This document shows, in pieces, positions 1-10,793 of a DNA stretch of 64,000 nt. This stretch comes from Incurvaria masculella. Its lineage: Eukaryota > Arthropoda > Insecta > Lepidoptera > Incurvariidae. A program made the translations under genes and the position numbers. The DNA lies in assembly GCA_946894095.1 (NCBI GenBank), contig OX335655.1, positions 16,740,001 to 16,804,000 on the forward strand. Reading direction: 5' to 3'. How positions within the stretch are numbered: the first letter of the stretch is position 1; each line of letters begins with the position of its first letter. The notes under the pieces were generated by a model, which searched no databases, had not been told where the DNA came from, and saw only the letters and a list, made by a program, of their open reading frames with translations.

Positions 1-113
1 GGTGTCGGGTACAGTCGCGGAAAAACGAGTTGTGTGACGGGGTTCGATGTTTTCTGGGAGATAGTTATTGCGAGGTGTGACCAGGACCGGGAACTTCGAG
101 CTGCTATCGAGAG
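1..113 (+). CDS. Candidate 3' part of an internal coding exon cut by the window edge
   Basis: Reading from base 1, one frame stays open for 37 codons, while the other two plus-strand frames meet stops within this stretch. It ends at AG|GTGAGT (GT at 114-115), a near-ideal splice donor in phase 2. The peptide starts GVGYSRGKTSCVTG and contains FDVFWEIVIARCDQDREL, with mixed charged and hydrophobic residues and no repeat character. I do not recognise the family and no continuation exon was identified in the window. The reading rests only on an open frame plus a donor; a chance open frame of this length is possible, so confidence is moderate. Confidence 0.38.
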
Positions 114-365
114 GTGAGTTTAAGCTGTATTCTAAATGGTGTTCGGAAAAGACTGTCATACCATCCTTTGCAGATTTTTTCTGTTGAGAAAGTGTATGAA
201 TAAAATAGTTATACTGATTTCCAAAAGCTTCAATTTTAATATTATTAAACCGTATTTGTAAGAAACTTTGCAAAAGCTGGATAAATTGAAAACGTATTAA
301 GTATACCTACTTACAGATAGAAAAAAGTACTAAAGATACAAATTATTTATTGCTTTAAGGGCCGA
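114..365. other. AT-rich sequence after candidate donor
   Basis: Nothing recognisable beyond AT-rich sequence; if the exon at the left edge is real this is the start of its intron. Confidence 0.4.
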
Positions 366-650
366 TTTTTAGGGTTCCGTATCCAAAGAGTGCCAACGGA
401 ACCCTATTACAGCGGACTGTCCGTCCGTCTGTCACTGGGCTGTATTTCAGTATCCGTAACAGATAGACAGATGAAATTGTGAAAGAGTATGTACTTATTT
501 TGCCGCTATAACAACAAATAGGTAACACTAAAAAATTATACAAAATAAAGGGGGGCCCCATACAAAAAACGTGATTTTTTCGTGTTAAATCTTGAACGGT
601 GGTACGGAACCCTTCGTGTGGGAGTTCGACTCGCACTTGGCCGGTTTTTT
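366..650 (-). mobile_element. GGTTCCGT-ended interspersed element, copy 1
   Basis: This is a full-length copy of the most abundant repeat in the window. On the minus strand it runs from AACCGGCCAAGTGCGAG through a GGTTCCGTACC block, an AT-rich middle with AGCGGCAAAATAAATACA, a short ACGG stretch, and ends GGTACGGAACCCTAAAAA. The two ends contain inverted GGTTCCGTACC and GGTACGGAACC blocks. No coding capacity is seen, so it is a non-autonomous element. In this copy the ACGG core is only two or three units long. Confidence 0.75.
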
Positions 651-1070
651 GTTTATTTTAAACTTATAAGTAACGAAAATTACAAGGTTGTTTTTAATTT
701 GGAGAATTGTATCTGAGGTCGTGTGTGAGAGCGGTCTGTGGTGAGAGCTAACCATTTAATTTACAGATTAAGAAAAATCCTGAGTTTTCAGTCAAAATTA
801 AGAGTTGTTTTTCAGCACCCAAATAATTCTGCAGTCAAAAGAGAGACACCATATTTGCCATACACGTGACATTCATATCGTTGTCAACTGACCGATTTGA
901 ATCATTGTAGGTACTGAAATATTATAAATATGGACGAATAAGAAGGTTCAGAAAGAGTTGGAGATAGAGATCATACGTTTGCAAGGTCTCCTGTTGCAAG
1001 ATTAAAATCGAATGCACCTGTATTCATTCGTGTAGACGTTTTATAATTTGACTAACATTTCTAATAGACT

Positions 1071-1620
1071 AGGAGGTCGCGACAAAAATGGTAACGATAA
1101 CGTAAATGGCTAAAACTGGGTTCACGGGATAAAGTACAACCCTCTGAAGCCAAATGTGTCAGTCTGCCTGTTCCAAGTGGTTGCGTTACGTAGATAAGGC
1201 GCCTGAAAAAGTAGTTATGGTGACAAAAAATACATATGATAAGGTAAATGGATGCAAATGACGAAGCATGAAAGTATCAATACATACTTGCTTAGCAATA
1301 CAAAAACTGAACAAATATTTGGTTGCATTTATTAGTTATAGGCGATTTAGGTTATAGATATAACTTTATGTATATTTAAGTATTTAATTAAGTAACCGTC
1401 TGGTTATTGTTGTATAATTAATAGGTATCAATGTTTCCAGATAATCAATATATTCATAAGCAGGTACATACCAGCATCTATTTTATATAGCCAATCTAGA
1501 AAACGCAACCACTTTGCACGGGCAGACCGACATATTTAGCATCAGAGGGTAGGTCTCTAACATGTGAACCCAGATTCAGCCATTTACCTTATCGTGACCA
1601 AACATGTCGTGACCTCCCGG
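1071..1620 (-). mobile_element. 550-bp MITE family A, copy 1
   Basis: One of three copies (also about 10255 and 62019). The ends are inverted repeats of about 43 bp: GGAGGTCACGACATTTTTGG at one end and the complement of CCATTTTTGTCGCGACCTCC at the other, followed inward by a shared AAATGGCTGAA block. There is no open frame of note. This copy is opposite in orientation to the other two and looks 85-90% identical to them by eye. Confidence 0.7.
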
Positions 1621-2000
1621 AATATAATGTACAGGCACGATGTATTGACCAACGTTCTACTAGCTGGCTATCTTGTCACGTCGCATGCAATGGATCCATT
1701 GGATTTAGACGCGACAGAGCGTGAAGTAAGGCGACATAGCGGGAAATTCAATGTTTAGACGAATGCATTATTCACACTGCACTATAACATATTAATGAAA
1801 TGTATACCAGCGGATTGAACGTAATAGCGTTTGCAACAAATAATTACATCATAATAAATACCGCTTTCACTGCTCTGTTGAAATATATTCATTGCATCTG
1901 TGGGACGGATGGATCCTTGCAGGGCAGTGCCGTCGTGCCGTGCGACACAGACTTGTGCTGTGCGCGTCTTGAGAATCTCCAACGCCGAGGTGATGTAGTG

Positions 2001-2340
2001 TCCTCAGTGGCCAAGTGCAACGCAAAGCAACGCTGGGTCCGGTCTGGTCTTGGATGGGTGACCATTCGACCGTTGAGAGAGGCTGGCCGTAGGGACTGTA
2101 GGTCCCCTTCCTTACTTACTAGGTGGTAGGGTTAATCCCGCCCGGGTTGGTACCATCGCATTGGATGAACGATGGTCGAAGCGGCAATGAAAATTGTCCG
2201 TGTTTTCCATCCAGTTCAATGTAGCCGTGCAATATAAGGAAGGTCCTGGCATGGCACCTAGTTCCCATGTGGTGTGTTGGGCTAATACCATGACAGAAGG
2301 TGTGGTATTAGCCATCAATGTCCAGTCACATAAAAAAAAA
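2001..2340 (+). mobile_element. 5S-like SINE, copy with internal deletion
   Basis: It begins with the A-box-like CTCAGTGGCCAAGTG, then jumps into AAGCAACGCTGGGTCCGGTC, so the head has an internal deletion relative to the copies at 5388 and 23238. The body and the 3' end (GTCCAGTCACATAAAA) are intact, with a short poly-A tail at 2330-2340. It carries no coding sequence. Confidence 0.75.
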
Positions 2341-2500
2341 AGTGTAAATTTCTGTGTTTTATCTATCGCCCGTTTCCATCACCTCCAGCTACAAAAAACC
2401 CCAAAGTTACCCTTTGTTTTGGTTACACATCCGTACGTCGTAACCGGGAGGACGCACTGGTTATATATTCGGGTCGCTTTTTGCGGAAGGTCCAGAGCCG

Positions 2501-2839
2501 CTAGTCTAAGTTGTCACCTAAATTGGCGTTACGGCAAACCGATCGACTGGCGTTTTCAAATGTATGGAGAAATTGATGAGCGCGCGCAGCGGGCGTTAAG
2601 CGAACTAACATTTGCGAGTCCGAGCTTGATTTGACAGCTTACTCAACGTTGCCGTAAATACGTCGACGTTGCCGTTTACGTCCACTCCGCGTTTTCATAC
2701 AAATCGGAAGTCCGCGTTTGACTTTGACAGCTTGAAGAAGTAAAACCACAGAATATCTAGTAAAAACTTGTATGGAGTTTGGAGAAAACGCCAGTCGATC
2801 GGTTTGCCGTAAACGCCAATTTCGGTGAGAACTCAGACT
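2501..2839 (+). mobile_element. MITE family B, copy 1
   Basis: An element of about 320 bp with terminal inverted repeats of about 45 bp. The left end is GTTGTCACCTAAATTGGCG then GCAAACCGATCGACTGGCG; the right end is the complement, through CGCCAGTCGATCGGTTTGCC to TTCGGTGAGAAC. Other copies lie at 9356-9679 and, split by an insertion, at 28096-29132. Confidence 0.75.
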
Positions 2840-2884
2840 GCCCACTCAGAGCTCAGAGCGTATTTAAGCTTTTATTTCCGAAGG

Positions 2885-3243
2885 CAGCCCAACCCAGTTG
2901 AATACGTCTCTAGACCTCCATAGTCAGTTCTTGTCTACCAACACTACCAGGCCGCAGAATTTGGTACCGTACTCTTCAACCTGTTCGATCCCTTCTCCGT
3001 CGATAACTATTTGTCCTTCCGTCAAAACCTCGGTCGACATTACCTTGGTTTGGTCCCGGTTCATCTTCAGACCTACCTTTACCTTTGTTTGATAAAGGTC
3101 TTCCACCATGGTCTGAAGCTGAACTCAGGACTTTGACAGAAGAACCATGTCATCGGCGAAGCGAAGATCTCCATTAACGTTAATACCCATGTTGTCCCAT
3201 TCTGTACCTAGATCGTCCAAGCATGGTATGAAGAAGCACCTGG
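2885..3243 (-). pseudogene. RTE-clade reverse transcriptase fragment
   Basis: Translated on the minus strand, 3109-3240 gives a run ending NGDLRFADDMVLLSKS, the catalytic FADD motif C of a reverse transcriptase. After a stop and frame change, 2924-3109 gives MVEDLYQTKVKVGLKMN, TKVMS and EGIEQVEEY. This order (FADD, then a helix with VGLKMN and TKVM, then VEEYxxLG) is typical of RTE-clade LINEs. The fragment lacks the endonuclease and the rest of the polymerase and carries stops, so it is a dead remnant. Confidence 0.72.
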
Positions 3244-4550
3244 CCGGCCGGCATGGTTTTCACCGCCCGTGAGAAATTACGAAAAGAAATACGAAGGCCG
3301 GGCGCCTTTTAGAAGAGGGCCTGGCGTGCCTGACATTTTCATATTACCCGTCTCACAGAGTCAATAGATATTATCATGTTTCATAATCCATTGCGTGTAA
3401 TATTATATTAGGGTGTCACAACACAACATAACACGGTACAAGAAATATCTTGAAAGGTAGCCAAGGTCACCGCTCAGATCGTGTAAAGCTCGGCGGGAGA
3501 CATCACCCCCTCTCATCCTATTTTAGTTTACGCTATCATTTATAAATGTTTTAATCGTTGCAAAGTTGTTGTTATTATATTTGTATGTAGATATTTTTTT
3601 ATCTGAAACAGAACATCTGTCTTGATTTTATTTTGTATTTTGAAAATTTCCCGTAAAAGACAATTTTTTGTAAATCGAATATGCATTTAATACAAAACGC
3701 ATGTTATTAAGTGTACGTAAGATTTTTTCTGTTTTACGATACTTAAATAAAATGTGTGATGTTGATGTTAGAAAAAAAATGTTTTTGTTGAATTTGATGT
3801 TTGCATTATCTGTTAATTCAAATATAACTATGCCGGTGATATAATTAAATCTTTACAAAATTCAAAAACATGTTTTTGATAATGCTTTTTTCGATCAAAT
3901 TGTGCCAATTTAAAACAGTTTTTTATTGAAACATAAAAGGCAGGAATTTAGCTAAATCCCAAATTTTCAGCGAAATCTCAGCAAAAAAGTCTAGCTAACC
4001 TAAACAAATTATAACCGAACCTTGCTAAAACTACCTCTAGCAATAACTAACTAGCAATTTAGCTAAACCCCGATCTTTTGATGTTTCACTGTGACACATT
4101 TATCTGACGAAACAATGTTTGATTCCATCTCACAAATGATTATGCTGTCCCCCCCCCCCCCACCCCTCTCCGCGCCGCCCAACCCCGCGCTCCGCCCAGC
4201 GACAGCGAGTGAAGTGACGTCACACACGAAACCACAGAATACGAAACGTTCAATGAAATAGAACCGTTAATTAGTAGTAACGCCCCGCCGTGTCCATGGT
4301 GCTGCCGACTGGGCGACGCGACGGCCGCCGATCGACTTGGAAGTTTGTTTTTTTATTGTAAATAAACATGAAATTATATTACAAATTTTCTTAAGCAGAG
4401 TTCTGCCAAACTGCATAGCAGTTTGTTGGCAGAGAGTTGCTTTACATTTTGGAAGTGCAACATAATTCTATAAAGATTTTTAAAAATAAATAAACTAAGA
4501 TAGGTAATCTCTAACAGGCGTATTAAACTACTAAATTGGCTTTTGTGTGG
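3244..4550. other. No gene; AT-rich with one GC-rich patch
   Basis: Mostly AT-rich DNA without open frames. At 4148-4340 there is a C-run followed by GC-rich sequence including TGACGTCA (4216-4223), which is CRE-like. This could be an old regulatory patch, but no exon or transcript start can be supported. Confidence 0.4.
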
Positions 4551-5050
4551 TTAGTCCGGTGCTAATCCTGTACTAAGTTTTGACAGGTTCGCTCTGAATA
4601 TGACTGTATGGGAGTTAACGCTGAGTATGTCGCTAGGGAAATTCCCGATTTCCGCCCCGCAGCTCCGCAGTGGCGCCGTGAATTCCAGGACAAAACTAAA
4701 ATTAGATATCGTTGGAGCGACACCTATACGCCTTCGCTGGAACTTCGTTCCGTTCGGAAGCTTTCCCGTTGCACAGATATTGCTCAAATTAAATATAAAT
4801 TTTATACTTTTTTGCAAAATGCTGTGTCTTCTCCGAGATGCATTAGCGATATTTATATTGATTCGTTATAATAACGTTTTCGAACGTGTTGGAACCTGCA
4901 CGGCTATCGTCGCCCCATTTGTAAGTCCAAAAGCCCAGGGGCGCCGCTGGGCGCCTCTTTGAGGACTTGGCTTGATGTCGCGCTTAACATAAAAAAGAGT
5001 ACCTAATAAAAAATCTTTCAAATCACGCGCCAGAGTAAGAAATTGTACAC
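4551..5050. other. Overlapping short open frames, no supported gene
   Basis: Between 4551 and 4962 several frames are open on both strands for 80-120 codons. None has a recognisable domain, a splice context or a start context better than the others, so I treat it as chance open sequence in a moderately GC-rich patch. Confidence 0.35.
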
Positions 5051-5387
5051 TTACCACAAGGGTATACTCCCAAATTTGAAACTAGTCGGTTCAGTGGTTC
5101 CGGAGATTCCGTGTTGTATGAAAATTTGTACATTTTGGTATCTTGTTGTTGGCCTTAACAATTGAACATTTGAAATTACTTTTGTACCTTTTCGATAAAA
5201 ATGGACGCCACTCTGAAAATTTCATGTTTCTAGGTCCTTTCGGAGATCCCATGATGCGTGTGAGTACTTTCTCTTATAATGAGCGAAATAATCACCGGAT
5301 GAACAACCAAGTGAGTGATTAAATCTGACATTCACTTACATTTCGTACCACGCTAACTGGAAAATGTAAGTAAGGAAATAACACGTA

Positions 5388-5774
5388 GTCAGCCTCGGTG
5401 GCCCAGTGGCGCGACACTTCGGCGATCGCTCTCCGAAGTTAAGCAACGCTGGGTCCGGTCTGGTCTTGGATGGGTGACCATTCGACCGTTGAGAGAGGCT
5501 GGCCGTGGTTCGGATTCCACGTTAAGCTGTAGGTCCCCTTCCTTACTTACTAGGTGGTAGGGCTTATCCCGCCCGGGTTGGTACCATCGCATTGAATGAA
5601 CGATGGTCGAAGCGGCAATGAAAATGGTCCGTGTTTTCCATCCAGTTCAATGTAGCCGTGCAATATAAGGAAGGTCCTGGCATGGCACCTAGTTCCCATG
5701 TGGTGTGTTGGGCTAATACCATGACAGAACTTGTGGTATTAGCCATCCATGTCCAGTCACATAAAAAAAAAAAA
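5388..5774 (+). mobile_element. 5S-like SINE, full-length copy
   Basis: Full-length SINE of about 387 bp. The head has an A-box-like TGGCCCAGTGGCG, then CCGAAGTTAAGCAACGCTGG and TCTTGGATGGGTGACC, which match the internal control region of eukaryotic 5S rRNA genes (box A, intermediate element, box C). The body contains CCCGCCCGGGTTGGTACC and GTCCGTGTTTTCCATCC. It ends GTCCAGTCACAT plus poly-A. Presumably transcribed by RNA polymerase III and mobilised by a LINE; no partner LINE is identified here. Confidence 0.85.
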
Positions 5775-6163
5775 GTTTGACCGTAAGCATGGTGCGAAAT
5801 ACCTCTAAATGTTAAGTTTAATCATTCACTTCACCCGAAGCCTGTTCACCCGACGAGTTATTTACCACAAAGGGAAAGGAAGCACCCGTAATCATATAAC
5901 ATAGATATAATATGGAAAAAAACCATGTTAGTTGAGGAAGGACGATGCAATCAGTGTCCCTTGCAGGTGTTTAGCGATTGCATAACTGCAGTGATTTGGT
6001 GAGGCGCAGTTTGCACTTTCAACGAGGCAGGTACACACACAATGCCCACTCGGCTGGGCTCATTGCAGACCTACCGTCACAGAATATATAGTAGTACACT
6101 GCCGTTGTGCGTAATTCCCCTCTGTTCATCCCTGTTGCGGTCGCCGTACGCAAACAAAGCCGC

Positions 6164-6497
6164 CGTTATTAGCCCAACACACCACATGGGAACTAGGTGC
6201 CATGCCAGGACCTTCCTTATATTGCACGGCTACATTGAACTGGATGGAAAACACGGACAATTTTCATTGCCGCTTCGGCCATCGTTCATCCAATGCGATG
6301 GTACCAACCCGGGCGGGATAAACCCTACCACCTAGTAAGTAAGGAAGGGGACCTACAGCTTAACGTGGAATCCGAACCACGGCCAGCCTCTCTCAACGGT
6401 CTAATGGTCACCCATCCAAGACCAGACCGGACCCAGCGTTGCTTAACTTCGGAGAGCGATCGCCGAAGTCTCGCACCACTGGGCCACTGAGGCTGAC
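6164..6497 (-). mobile_element. 5S-like SINE, minus strand, 3'-truncated
   Basis: The same SINE in reverse, with its 5' end at 6497 and the last 45 or so bases of the 3' end missing at 6164. Its 5' end lies within a few bases of the first unit of the 42-bp minisatellite. Confidence 0.85.
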
Positions 6498-6498
6498 A

Positions 6499-7089
6499 AT
6501 GGTGGTGGTTACAAGAAACTTTCTATGGGCCGGACTCGATCGTGTGGTGGTTACAAGAAACTTCGTATGGGCTGGACACGATCGTGTGGTAGTTACAAGA
6601 AACTTTCTATGGGCCGGACTCGATCGTGTGGTGGTTACAAGAAACTTCGTATGGGCTGGACACGATCGTGTGGTGGTTACAAGAAACTTTCTATGGGCCG
6701 GACTCGATCGTGTGGTGGTAACAAGAAATTTCGTATGGGCTGAACACGATCGTGTGGTGGTTACAAGAAACTTTCTATGGGCCGGACTCGATCGTGTGGT
6801 GGTTACAAGAAACTTCGTATGGGCTGGACACGATCGTGTGGTGGTTACAAGAAACTTTCTATGGGCCGGACCCGATCGTGTGGTGGTTACAAGAAACTTC
6901 GTATGGGCTGGACACGATCGTGTGGTGGTTACAAGAAACTTCGTATGGGCTGGACACGATCGTGTGGTGGTTACAAGAAACTTTCTATGGGCCGGACTCG
7001 ATCGTGTGGTGGTTACAAGAAACTTCCTATGGGCCGAACACGTTCGTGTGGTGATTACAAGAAACTTCGTATGGACCGGACACGTTCCT
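6499..7089 (+). repeat. 42-bp minisatellite, 14 units, 84-bp higher order
   Basis: Fourteen head-to-tail units of 42 bp. Two unit types alternate: one with CTTTCTATGGGCCGGACTCG and one with CTTCGTATGGGCTGGACACG, giving an 84-bp higher-order period. Alternation breaks at units 10-11 (two of the second type) and near 12-13. Because 42 is a multiple of three, one frame stays open throughout and reads VVVTRNFLWAGLDR and VVVTRNFVWAGHDR. A coding role is not supported by any start context, splice site or flanking exon. Confidence 0.93.
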
Positions 7090-7330
7090 CAATATTTAAG
7101 TCCACTGAATTCACACTTGAAGTCTTATATTTTTCATATTCTTCTCAACGAACCCTTTAATTTGATACCCATACCATAGGGGTTCACAAAACCCAACCTA
7201 TGCGAATCCACCATATAGGATTTATTAGAAACACATCAATAAGGTTGGATTGCACCATCTCCGAAGGGATGTAGGGTCTCTCTCTGTGTTCTACCGTCTT
7301 TAACATGGAGCATGCTCGTCGGAGCTGCAT
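7090..7330. other. No gene seen
   Basis: Unremarkable AT-rich sequence leading to the 49-bp duplication. Confidence 0.4.
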
Positions 7331-7428
7331 AACGCTGTCCCTCCGTCCCCTTTCTACCAACGCACAATGCAGAATAGGCAACGCTGTCCCTCCGTCCCCT
7401 TTCTACCAACGCACAATGCAGAATAGGC
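7331..7428. repeat. 49-bp tandem duplication
   Basis: Two adjacent, apparently identical 49-bp units beginning AACGCTGTCCCTCCGTCCCC, at 7331-7379 and 7380-7428. Confidence 0.92.
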
Positions 7429-8389
7429 AGTAAATGCACCCGTTCAATGTCGACATTAAAAAAATCAGAATCAACCGATCCACTAGGTCCTTTATCTATA
7501 GGGTCTGTAAACTATGGTAAAATATCAAAAAACAGGTTTTAAAAATGTAGTAAATTATTTTATCAACCGACTATGGCGAATCCGTTATGATATTAGCAGC
7601 TGTATGTATGTTTGTATTTAGGTATTTTATTTTTACATTATTAAGTTTCCGAGGCCGTGTTTGCAGACGGCTTGAACGTTGGCCCGATGCGCAAATGAGT
7701 GCGGTTTGAATGAAAGGGCCCTCTTTTAATTTGAATCGAAAACTTCCGCCCCATCAGCGAGGGTTGACGTTGTGCGAAATTGCGTTGCGCCTTGAAGGCC
7801 AATTCTGGTAATTCAGAGCAGGTGAATCAAGAGTGTTTTCAGGAGAGGAATTCACTTTGGCAGCGCCACACGGAATAAAACATTTCCAAACCGACCAAGT
7901 CCGAGTCGCACGAAGGGTTCCGTATCATTATACGACGGAACCTAAACATTACATATCGATTTCCATAAGCGATCCATAAATGCACCAGAATATGTTGGGA
8001 CAAATTATTTATTCGGTGAGGATTCGGAAGTTTGTATTCCATATGTAAACTAATTGGCGCAAGAATTGGCCTGCAGTTCGCACTTAAAGTACTTATAAAC
8101 AGTATTTACGTATATAAGTATGTATTAACGTCAAACGACAATTCTGTCAAGGGCGAATTCGAGTCAAAGAGTGTGGGGGCGAATGTCATCGCAAACTTCT
8201 TGTGGTTTTACTCCTTTTATAAAAACCCTAAACACGAAAATCTAATTAAAATGATGTAATTGAGATAAATATTCTCACCTTCGAAATATACCAGAAAAAG
8301 AAGACATAAAGATTTTCCGACTTTTTAAATGTAAACTGAGATACATTTGGTACCAAAAAGCGTGTCATAAAATGATACTACATGTGACT
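7429..8389. other. No gene; minor repeat debris
   Basis: No supported gene. 7895-7950 carries a short piece of the GGTTCCGT element (GAGTCGCACGAAGGGTTCCG). Confidence 0.4.
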
Positions 8390-8580
8390 TTTTAACCGAC
8401 TTCAAAAAAGGAGGAGGTTCTCAAATCGTCTGTATGTTTTTTTTTTTTTTTTGTATGTATGTTACACGATATCTCCGCAAGTTATCAACCGATTTTAATA
8501 ATTATTTTTCTCATCAGTAGGGTATCCTCTTAAGTGATTGAAGTCGGTTTCATTTCATTTTGTAAAACGGTTTCAGTTTT
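8390..8580 (+). mobile_element. End fragment of the AACCGACTTC repeat family
   Basis: Begins TTTTTAACCGACTTCAAAAA then GGAGGAGGTT, and continues with sequence typical of the family (ACCGATTTTAAT). The same terminus in the opposite orientation ends the elements near 13999 and 59926, so this is one end of a widespread short element. Confidence 0.6.
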
Positions 8581-9170
8581 AACATCGAAAATTTTAATTT
8601 ACGATTTTGTTTTGTTTTGTGTTGTGTCTACGTTAGCCTGTTATTTACGTAAATTCAAACAAATGTTTTTTTAATAAGAAGGTTTTACTCGTATTATTAT
8701 TTTTATCTGTATTAGCAACGATCACTTTTTATTTTCACATACTATTAAAGTACTTATTATTAAAATTGTTTTAAACCAATAACCAATTCAAATAATCATT
8801 TCTATATATTAATTCATATTTTGGAGGTCTCGCAAAATATCTAGGGCAATCAATACCTATGATTGATTACTAATAGTTTTAATTGCCGATGCCAAATGTC
8901 ATCTCCACAGGTCCATCAGTCTTTAGTCCCACGCGATGGTCCCACGGCGCACGGCAGAGCAGCTTATACAATTCACGGGTAGAAATTCAGTGGACCACTT
9001 TCAATATTTTTAAGTGTGGAAACCCACACAGCACCTTATAAATAATTCCAACTAGGTAGGTATGTGGAATGGTGCCTGCCTTGTCGGTGCCAATGTCGAT
9101 AAACATTCAAATCTCGCCAAAAACGAAAGTTGGTTGCAGATCTTGATTGAAGTAACGAGGTCCCAGAGCC
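8581..9170. other. No gene seen
   Basis: AT-rich sequence with no motif that supports a feature. Confidence 0.4.
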
Positions 9171-9349
9171 GACTGACCTCTGGTGAGTGCGCTTGTTCTG
9201 TTTCGTTGACTTGACCCAACCACAGAGGAATGAATTGAACTAAACAAACAGACTGAATTGCTTTAAATGTTTTAAACTTTAACTTATTTTTATTAGCTAC
9301 TTATTTAAGATGGGACTGGCTGTGCCGAGAGACTGAGGCACATACTCAG
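9171..9349 (+). repeat. Left direct repeat around MITE B
   Basis: About 178 bp starting GACTGACC and ending ACTCAG. It is repeated almost exactly at 9675-9851, on the other side of MITE copy 2. Differences are few, for example AATGAATTG versus ACTGAATTG. Confidence 0.88.
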
Positions 9350-9355
9350 AGCCGG

Positions 9356-9679
9356 TAGTCTAAGTTGTCACCTAAATTGGCGTTACGGCAAACCGATCGA
9401 CTGGCGTTTTCAAATGTATGGAGAAATTGAAGAGCGCGGGCAGCGGGCGTTAAGCGAACTAACATTTGCGAGTCCGAGCTTGATTTGACAGCTTACTCAA
9501 CGTTGCCGTAAATATGTCGACGTTGCCGCGTTTTCATACAAATCGGAAGTCCACGCTTGACTTTGACAGCTTGAAGAAGTAAAACCACAGAATATCTAGT
9601 AAAAACTTGTATGAAGTTTGGAGAAAACGCCAGTCGATCGGTTTGCCGTAAACGCCAATTTAGGTGAGAACTCAGACTG
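9356..9679 (+). mobile_element. MITE family B, copy 2
   Basis: Near-intact copy with about 45-bp terminal inverted repeats (GTTGTCACCTAAATTGGCG to TAGGTGAGAAC). It is bracketed by the 178-bp direct repeats, far longer than any normal target-site duplication. Confidence 0.8.
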
Positions 9680-9851
9680 ACCACTCTGGTGAGTGCGCTT
9701 GTTCTGTTTCGTTGACTTGACCCAACCACAGAGGACTGAATTGAACTAAACATACAGACTGAATTGCTTTAAATGTTTTAAACTTTAACTTATTTTTACT
9801 AGCTACTTATTTAAGATGGGACTGGCTGTGCCGAGAGACTGAGGTACTCAG
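9675..9851 (+). repeat. Right direct repeat around MITE B
   Basis: Partner of 9171-9349; see that entry. Confidence 0.88.
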
Positions 9852-10254
9852 TAAAGCCAAATACAACTCACCTCGCGAAGCCACGCTCAGCGAGGCACCG
9901 ATTACTCTATGACCGTACCAGAGGATTTGCGGACAATCTCAACCGCCCATGGGCGTCGACTGGCACCTCTCTGCGAAGGCCTGGCGTGCTCCATATGCCA
10001 TGAGTGCTATGGGTATAAACTCTACCTCTATCCTCCGTGGGTATAAGGTAAAAAAACCATCTACAAATTTATCTATAGAATCAGTGCGGAAATAGAACCG
10101 GGGCGTGGCGTACAATGGAACTAACATTAAGATTTTTACATGGCAACCCAACCCAGCCATCTGTCAAATGTCAAACTTAATTTCTACAGTTGAGACAAGT
10201 TGTTAAGTCATTCTATAATGACGTGCCAGTGTTGTCAATATATTCCGGGAGGTC
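9852..10254. other. No gene seen
   Basis: Unassigned sequence. A CTCTACCTCTATCCTCCGTG segment near 10020 recurs near 33240, 39550 and 42780 (some inverted), so it is part of another unnamed repeat. Confidence 0.4.
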
Positions 10255-10793
10255 ACGACATTTTTGGTCACGATAAGGTAAATGGCTGAATCTGGGTTCA
10301 CATGTTAGAGACCAACCGTCTGATGCTAAATATGTCGGTCTGCGTGCTCCAAGTGGTTGCGTTGTCTAGATTGGCTATATAAAATAGATGTTAGTATGTA
10401 CCTGCTGATAAATACGCCGATTGTTTAGAAATATTGATACCTATTAATTATACAACAATAACCAGTCGGTTTTTTTATTAACTACTTAAATATACCTAAA
10501 GTTCTGTCTGTAACCTAAATCGCCTATAACTACTAAATACGACCAAAGATTTGTTCAGTTTTGGTATTGCTAAGCAAGTATGTACTGATACTTCATGCTT
10601 CGTTATTTGTAGCCCTTTACCTTTTCATACTTATTTTTTGTCGCCATAACTGCTTTTTCAGGCGCCTTATCTACGTAACGCAACCACTTGGCGCAGGCAG
10701 ACTGACACATTTAGCTTCAGAGAGTTGGTCTATATCCTGTGAACTCAGTTTCAGCCATTTACGTTATCGTTACCATTTTTGTCGCGACCTCCT
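10255..10793 (+). mobile_element. 550-bp MITE family A, copy 2
   Basis: Runs from CCGGGAGGTCACGACATTT to TTTGTCGCGACCTCC. Same family as 1071-1620 and 62019-62573. Confidence 0.75.

Noticed and set aside
4551..4962. 120-codon frame and its reverse partner
   Set aside because: Frames are open on both strands with no domain, splice site or composition bias favouring one.
5430..5490. 5S rRNA gene
   Set aside because: Only the internal control region matches; it lies in a repeated SINE and lacks the rest of the 5S sequence.
6525..7160. Several overlapping long open frames across 6.4-7.2 kb
   Set aside because: All three arise from the 42-bp repeat, whose length keeps each frame open; none has independent coding evidence.
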